The notes below the pieces were generated by a model, which worked only from the letters and a program-made list of their open reading frames with translations, was not told where the DNA came from and ran no database searches. The translations under genes were made by a program, and so were the position numbers. From positions 248,001 to 312,000 of the forward strand of contig AP025576.1 of NCBI GenBank assembly GCA_022845955.1: DNA of 64,000 bases, read 5' to 3'. How positions within the stretch are numbered: position 1 is the stretch's first letter; each line of letters opens with the position of its first letter. Positions 60,217 through 64,000 of the stretch are shown one piece after another. The DNA comes from Lachnospiraceae bacterium. Its GTDB lineage: Bacteria > Bacillota > Clostridia > Lachnospirales > Lachnospiraceae.

Positions 60217-61554
60217 GTGCTTCAAGAAAGCAATCGTATAGAATTCAAAGCAATGCTCAACGATAAGATGGAAAGGGAAATTGTTGCGTTTCTAAATAAT
60301 CGTGAAGGGGGGATTCTGTATATTGGTTTGGACGATAATGGTTGTCCCGTTGACGGAATTGATTTGGATAGCACACAGTTAAAAATTGCAGATCGCATTA
60401 AAAATAATATTCTGCCATCTACGTTGGGATTATTTGATATTATTACTGAGCAGATAAAGGGGATACAGGTTATAAAAGTATTGGTATCCAGTGGTATTGA
60501 AAAACCATATTATATTAAGAACCATGGAATGTCTCCTAACGGCTGTTATACAAGAATTGGAACGTCCACACAACCTATGACAACAGCTATGATAGATGAA
60601 TTATATGCAAAACGGATCCATACCACGCTCCGTAATATTCTTTCACCACGACAGGATTTGAATTTTGCGCAGCTGAAGATTTACTATCAGGAGCGTGGAC
60701 TGGAATTGAATAAACAGTTTGCCAGTAGTTTGGAGCTATTAACACTGGAAGGAAAATATAATTACATCGCATATCTGTTGGCAGATGAAAATGGTGTCTC
60801 TATCAAAGTTGCCAAGTATGCAGGAACAGACAAAGTTGATTTAATAGAAAATGAAGAATATGGATATTGTTCTTTAATAAAGGCTGCAAACAGTGTACTG
60901 GAAAAGATGAAGATTGAAAATGTGACTCATGCCACAGTAACCAGTACGAAAAGAATTGAGAATAATTTGATAAATTCTGTGGCACTGAGAGAAGCAATTA
61001 TAAATTTTATTGTTCACAATGATTATTCCCGCGAAATACCTCCTGTATTTGAAATATTTAGTAACCGAATTGAAATGACATCATATGGTGGTTTAATTCC
61101 GGGTCAAAGTGAAGAAGATTTTTATAGCTGCAGCAGTATGCCGAGAAACCGTGAACTGATGCGAGTATTTAAAGATGTTGGATTAGTGGAGCAGCTTGGT
61201 TCTGGAATGAGCCGAATTTTACGGGTTTATGATCGTAGTGTATTTCATATATCGGATCATTTTATAAAGGTAGTGTTCCCGTTTGAAAAACCGCAGCCAA
61301 TAACTTTTATAAGGAATGACCGATTAAATGACCGATTAAATGATCGATTAAATGACCGATTAAATGAATTAATGGAAAGAGTTTTATTGATATTGGCAGA
61401 TGAACCATATATAACAGCAAAAGAAATTAGTGATAAATTAGAAATTAGCGAAAGCACAGTCAGGCGTGTAACAAGACAGTTGCGGGAAGCAGAAATTATT
61501 ATGAGGGTTGGTTCCAAAAAAACAGGCTATTGGAAGATTAAAGATATTCACTAA
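60217..61554 (+). CDS. Schlafen/AlbA_2-domain ATP-binding regulator-like protein
   Basis: 445 residues. The N-terminal AlbA_2 domain (about 1-120: IEFKAMLNDKMEREIVAFLNNREGGILYIGLDDNG) is followed by an ATPase-like C-terminal region of the usual RecG-like/Schlafen type (LREAIINFIVHNDYSREIPPVFEIF, LVEQLGSGMSRIL). A linker holds four DRLN units, and a winged helix ends the protein (TAKEISDKLEISESTVRRVTRQLREAEII). GTG start eight bases after GGAGGG. Codons are much more AT-rich than those of neighbours (many ATA, TTA, AAT), suggesting recent acquisition. The role is unknown; such proteins are often regulators or linked to mobile DNA and defence. Confidence 0.85.
   Translation: MLQESNRIEFKAMLNDKMEREIVAFLNNREGGILYIGLDDNGCPVDGIDLDSTQLKIADRIKNNILPSTLGLFDIITEQIKGIQVIKVLVSSGIEKPYYIKNHGMSPNGCYTRIGTSTQPMTTAMIDELYAKRIHTTLRNILSPRQDLNFAQLKIYYQERGLELNKQFASSLELLTLEGKYNYIAYLLADENGVSIKVAKYAGTDKVDLIENEEYGYCSLIKAANSVLEKMKIENVTHATVTSTKRIENNLINSVALREAIINFIVHNDYSREIPPVFEIFSNRIEMTSYGGLIPGQSEEDFYSCSSMPRNRELMRVFKDVGLVEQLGSGMSRILRVYDRSVFHISDHFIKVVFPFEKPQPITFIRNDRLNDRLNDRLNDRLNELMERVLLILADEPYITAKEISDKLEISESTVRRVTRQLREAEIIMRVGSKKTGYWKIKDIH
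61315..61362 (+). repeat. Four 12-bp tandem repeats
   Basis: AATGACCGATTA occurs four times head to tail (the third has one base changed), encoding NDRL units inside the AlbA_2 gene between the ATPase-like region and the winged helix. In-frame gain or loss would change linker length. Confidence 0.9.
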
Positions 61555-61562
61555 AATACATT

Positions 61563-61590
61563 GGAGCAGCTTCTCTTGCTGCTCCTTTTT
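61563..61590 (+). terminator. Terminator after AlbA_2 gene
   Basis: GGAGCAGC/GCTGCTCC with a 7-base loop, then five Ts. Confidence 0.88.
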
Positions 61591-61675
61591 AATAGGCAGG
61601 GTTTATCGGTAGCCGGTAAAAGCCTGATTGCGCCCATATTTTTTATGTCATCTGTAAATAAAGTGGGCCTGTACT

Positions 61676-61704
61676 TTGACCTCATACCGGATACGGTATA
61701 TAAT
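61676..61704 (+). promoter_or_regulatory. Promoter of epimerase gene
   Basis: TTGACC (61676-61681), 17-base spacer, TATAAT (61699-61704). Confidence 0.75.
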
Positions 61705-61740
61705 GGTAAAAAGTCCATAGGGAACGGGGGTAATAATAAG

Positions 61741-62556
61741 ATGAGACTGGGTTTGAATGCTGTACCGGCGCACCGGACGCCGGAGGAATGGGCGGATATT
61801 CTGGCTGCAAAGGAGTACCGGGCGGCTTCCTTTCCGGTAAATTATAAGGCATCCGTATCCGTGATCGATGCTTATGTCAAGGCGGCCCATGAACGGGACA
61901 TTATGATTGCTGAGGTAGGAGTATGGAATTCGCCCCACCATACGGCACCGGAGGAGGCTCGCCTGGCAAGGGAAGCCTGTCTGGAGCAGTTCCGTCTTGC
62001 CGATTATGTCCGGGCGGAGTGCTGTGTGAATGTTTCAGGAGCGGCGGGAACCGTATGGTACGGCTGCTACGGGGATAATTATTCCCCAAAGCTGTACGAA
62101 GAAAATGTGGAATTCATTCGAAGCCTCTGCGATACCGTAAAGCCGGAATATACCTGTTATGCGCTGGAGCCGATGCAGTGGATGCTGCCGGATTCTCCGG
62201 AGCAGTATCTGCAGTTCGTAAAGGATGTGGACAGGGAAAGCTTCGCTGTCCATATGGATATGGTGAATTTTATAAAGGATCCCTGGAATTATACCCACCA
62301 GGAGGAATTGGCGGACAGGACTTTTTCCCTGCTGGGCAGCCGCATCAGGAGCTGCCATCTGAAGGACTGCTTAATGGAAAGCGGGACCACAGTGGCTATC
62401 CATGAGGTCCCTGCCGGAGAGGGCTGTGTGGATTTGGGGATGTATCTGCGGCATATTGCAGATCTTGAAAGGGATCTTCCTGTACTGCTGGAGCATCTGC
62501 CGGATATGGAAACCTATGACAGGGCGCTCGCGCATGTAAAAGGGCTGAAGTATTAA
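61741..62556 (+). CDS. TIM-barrel sugar phosphate isomerase/epimerase
   Basis: 271 residues of the AP-endonuclease-2-like barrel family, which isomerises or epimerises sugars using a divalent metal. Candidate metal ligands are Glu in YALEPMQWM, Asp/His in VHMDMVNF, His in SCHLKDCL and Glu in LLEHLPDM. ATG 61741 follows GGGGGTAATAATAAG and a consensus promoter, so earlier in-frame starts are unlikely. It stands next to a YesM kinase gene. Substrate unknown. Confidence 0.87.
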   Translation: MRLGLNAVPAHRTPEEWADILAAKEYRAASFPVNYKASVSVIDAYVKAAHERDIMIAEVGVWNSPHHTAPEEARLAREACLEQFRLADYVRAECCVNVSGAAGTVWYGCYGDNYSPKLYEENVEFIRSLCDTVKPEYTCYALEPMQWMLPDSPEQYLQFVKDVDRESFAVHMDMVNFIKDPWNYTHQEELADRTFSLLGSRIRSCHLKDCLMESGTTVAIHEVPAGEGCVDLGMYLRHIADLERDLPVLLEHLPDMETYDRALAHVKGLKY

Positions 62557-62579
62557 AAAACAACGTGTGAAATGGAATC

Positions 62580-62613
62580 AAAGGAATGGCTTTTAAGCAG
62601 CTGTTCCTTTTTT
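62580..62613 (+). terminator. Terminator after epimerase gene
   Basis: AAAGGAA pairs with TTCCTTT across a partly paired interior (CTT/AAG), followed by a TTTTTTT run. Confidence 0.65.
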
Positions 62614-62666
62614 TGTGCAATATGATATAAAGAGAATATGGATGACGGAGACATCCTTTCCGTAGT

Positions 62667-62694
62667 AGCATTGCCGGATCTGCAATGCTATAAT
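62667..62694 (+). promoter_or_regulatory. Dyad overlapping the -10 of the YesM gene
   Basis: AGCATTGC (62667-62674) and GCAATGCT (62682-62689) are perfect arms seven bases apart; the right arm abuts TATAAT (62689-62694). It could be an operator or a hairpin at the transcript start. Confidence 0.45.
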
Positions 62695-62726
62695 GAACTC
62701 ATCGGATTTGGGAAGGGGGCAGGAAG

Positions 62727-64000
62727 GTGGAAAAAGGATTATTAGGTTCTGAATTCAGGCATTTTACGGAAGAAATCAGGGCGCGTTTTATGCATATGGG
62801 ACTAAAAAAGAAAACGGTTACTTTCGTAATGTGTACTTTTCTGGGAGCGGTTTTGTTTACATCGGTGGTATTTGGCATCCTATACAGCAATTCCTGGAAA
62901 AGCACGGTTATTAAGCATGTGAAGAGTATCGAAGCTGAAAAAGAAGAGGGGATAAAGGGGTATTTTGAAAATATGCAGAGTCTGGCCTATAATATCTGTT
63001 ACAGTAACTGGATGCAGGATATATTTAAAAAAAGCGTATCCGTCCAGCGCAGACAGGAAATGGAGGAAAATGCCAGAGCTTTTCTTGGCAGCCTCAGTAC
63101 GTTGTATGAGGGAAACCAATTCGCCGTCATTGCATTAAATGGGACGAAGGTAACCGGGACGGACAGCTATCGGCTGGATTATAGTGTGGATATTGAGCAG
63201 AAGGATTGGTATGAGGAGCTGTTAGCAAACGGAAAATATGTGGAAACAGGAGAAGGCAGCGAAAAAGGAATATACAGGAATCATCCGGAATGGAATATGA
63301 CAATTTATTATGTTGTCCATGATTATAATACGCTGGAAAGAACCGGTTTCCTGGTTATTACCATACCATTAAAAAATATATATAAGCTGCTGGATACAAG
63401 CTATGAAGGGACCTGGCTTGCTCTGGAAGATCCGGACGGAGGGCTTGATTGCTCCGGGCTGCCGGAGGATACGGATCTGGAAGGGAAGATAAAGACGATG
63501 CCTTTTCGTGTGGTTAAGGCGGAAAACCGTTTTTTTGTTTCTAAAACACAGATTGAAACAGATTTTTTTACATGGAACCTGATTACCGTAGTGGATGAAA
63601 AATTCCAGAAAATAAGCAACCCGATGATGGTTTTTGTATTTGTGGGCGTTCTTATTTTTGTAGGATGTCTGCTGATAGTGGTGGCGGCTGCGGTATCCAG
63701 GTATCTGACCAACCCTATCCTGGACTGTGCGGATGCCATGCTGGAAATACGGAACAATAATATAGGGATTCAGATGGAGAATACGTATTCTGATGAAATA
63801 GGCGAACTGATAGATGGCTTTAATGAAATGTCCGGCTCCATTTTTTCTTTAATAGAAAAAAATAAAATGATTAGTGCACTGCAGAAGGATGCGGAAATAA
63901 AAATTCTGGAGAGGCAGATTAATCCTCATTTCCTTTTTAACACTCTGGAAATTATAAACAGCCTGATATTAAACAAAAAGGAAAAATCGGCTGTAAAAGT
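62727..64000 (+). CDS. YesM-family sensor histidine kinase, 3' part missing (runs off right edge)
   Basis: 424 codons are visible, with no stop before the window ends. Membrane segment 1 is at about residues 30-52 (VTFVMCTFLGAVLFTSVVFGI). An extracellular sensor of about 240 residues follows, then membrane segment 2 (about 296-320, FVFVGVLIFVGCLLIVVAA), a HAMP domain (SRYLTNPILDCADAMLEI) and the His_kinase motif QINPHFLFNTLEIIN. The GHKL ATPase domain is beyond the edge. GTG 62727 is a provisional start; ATGs at 62790 and 62796 are alternatives. A YesN-type regulator and sugar transporter probably follow outside the window. Confidence 0.88.
   Translation, partial: MEKGLLGSEFRHFTEEIRARFMHMGLKKKTVTFVMCTFLGAVLFTSVVFGILYSNSWKSTVIKHVKSIEAEKEEGIKGYFENMQSLAYNICYSNWMQDIFKKSVSVQRRQEMEENARAFLGSLSTLYEGNQFAVIALNGTKVTGTDSYRLDYSVDIEQKDWYEELLANGKYVETGEGSEKGIYRNHPEWNMTIYYVVHDYNTLERTGFLVITIPLKNIYKLLDTSYEGTWLALEDPDGGLDCSGLPEDTDLEGKIKTMPFRVVKAENRFFVSKTQIETDFFTWNLITVVDEKFQKISNPMMVFVFVGVLIFVGCLLIVVAAAVSRYLTNPILDCADAMLEIRNNNIGIQMENTYSDEIGELIDGFNEMSGSIFSLIEKNKMISALQKDAEIKILERQINPHFLFNTLEIINSLILNKKEKSAVK

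Noticed and set aside
61315-61362. Possible CRISPR-like repeat
   Set aside because: Units are 12 bases with no spacers, in frame inside a protein gene; no cas genes in the window.

Overview
The window looks like a chromosomal segment from a spore-forming Clostridia species, most likely a member of the Lachnospiraceae. The grounds are a spore-gene cluster (yabP, yabQ, divIC, spoIIE-like) in the Bacillus/Clostridium order leading to tilS-hpt-ftsH, T-box leaders before two aminoacyl-tRNA synthetase genes, an [FeFe]-hydrogenase next to rubrerythrin, strong AGGAGG ribosome sites, and several sugar-use loci with YesM/YesN two-component systems. Genus cannot be fixed from sequence alone. I see no prophage, insertion sequence or CRISPR array.

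Layout. 1-2433: minus-strand YesN/YesM sensor pair, cut by the left edge. 2545-5825: T-box, proS, ackA. 5854-8781: a three-gene cassette of two membrane proteins and a membrane-anchored M20 peptidase. 8807-9589: methyltransferase. 9779-16397: a LacI-controlled glycoside locus (regulator, GH31 enzyme, binding protein, two permeases) with TTAACCGGTTAA operators. 16511-17791: a structured leader and an RsmH paralogue. 17827-21275: a heterodimeric ABC exporter. 21503-23727: PerR/Fur-like box, [FeFe]-hydrogenase, rubrerythrin. 23780-26809: azlCD and a PAS/GAF/GGDEF protein. 26821-31777: a LanFEG/CprABC-type peptide-resistance transporter, divergent from an OmpR-type regulator and kinase. 31837-40429: GH38 mannosidase, small proteins, cold-shock gene, BlaI/M56 pair, GH35-like enzyme and a 48-residue Cys-rich protein. 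40605-42157: PadR and a HAAS-like membrane protein.

42167-45012 is a T-box and archaeal-type valS. 45158-56530 is a housekeeping and sporulation block: cca, a CotS-like kinase, hup, rqcP, a second kinase-fold gene, yabP, yabQ, divIC, a short spoIIE-like gene, tilS, hpt, ftsH. 56864-59328 holds a GH13 neopullulanase and tRNA-Tyr/tRNA-Leu. 59407-61554 is a degraded acyltransferase-like gene followed by an AT-rich Schlafen/AlbA_2-type gene that looks acquired. 61699-64000 holds a TIM-barrel epimerase and a second YesM kinase cut by the right edge.

Structures that ordinary gene calls do not explain: a family of short dispersed palindromes (shared core GTCTGAACGGTTAC) next to promoters and ribosome sites of unrelated genes; a terminator-like 19-bp hairpin inside the cold-shock gene's own leader; a multi-hairpin RNA before the RsmH paralogue; a SpoIIE-type phosphatase with no membrane domain behind a promoter with 21-bp spacing; an M56 antirepressor whose sensor region is made of 28-29-residue repeats; and in-frame micro-repeats in a histidine kinase and in the AlbA_2 protein.
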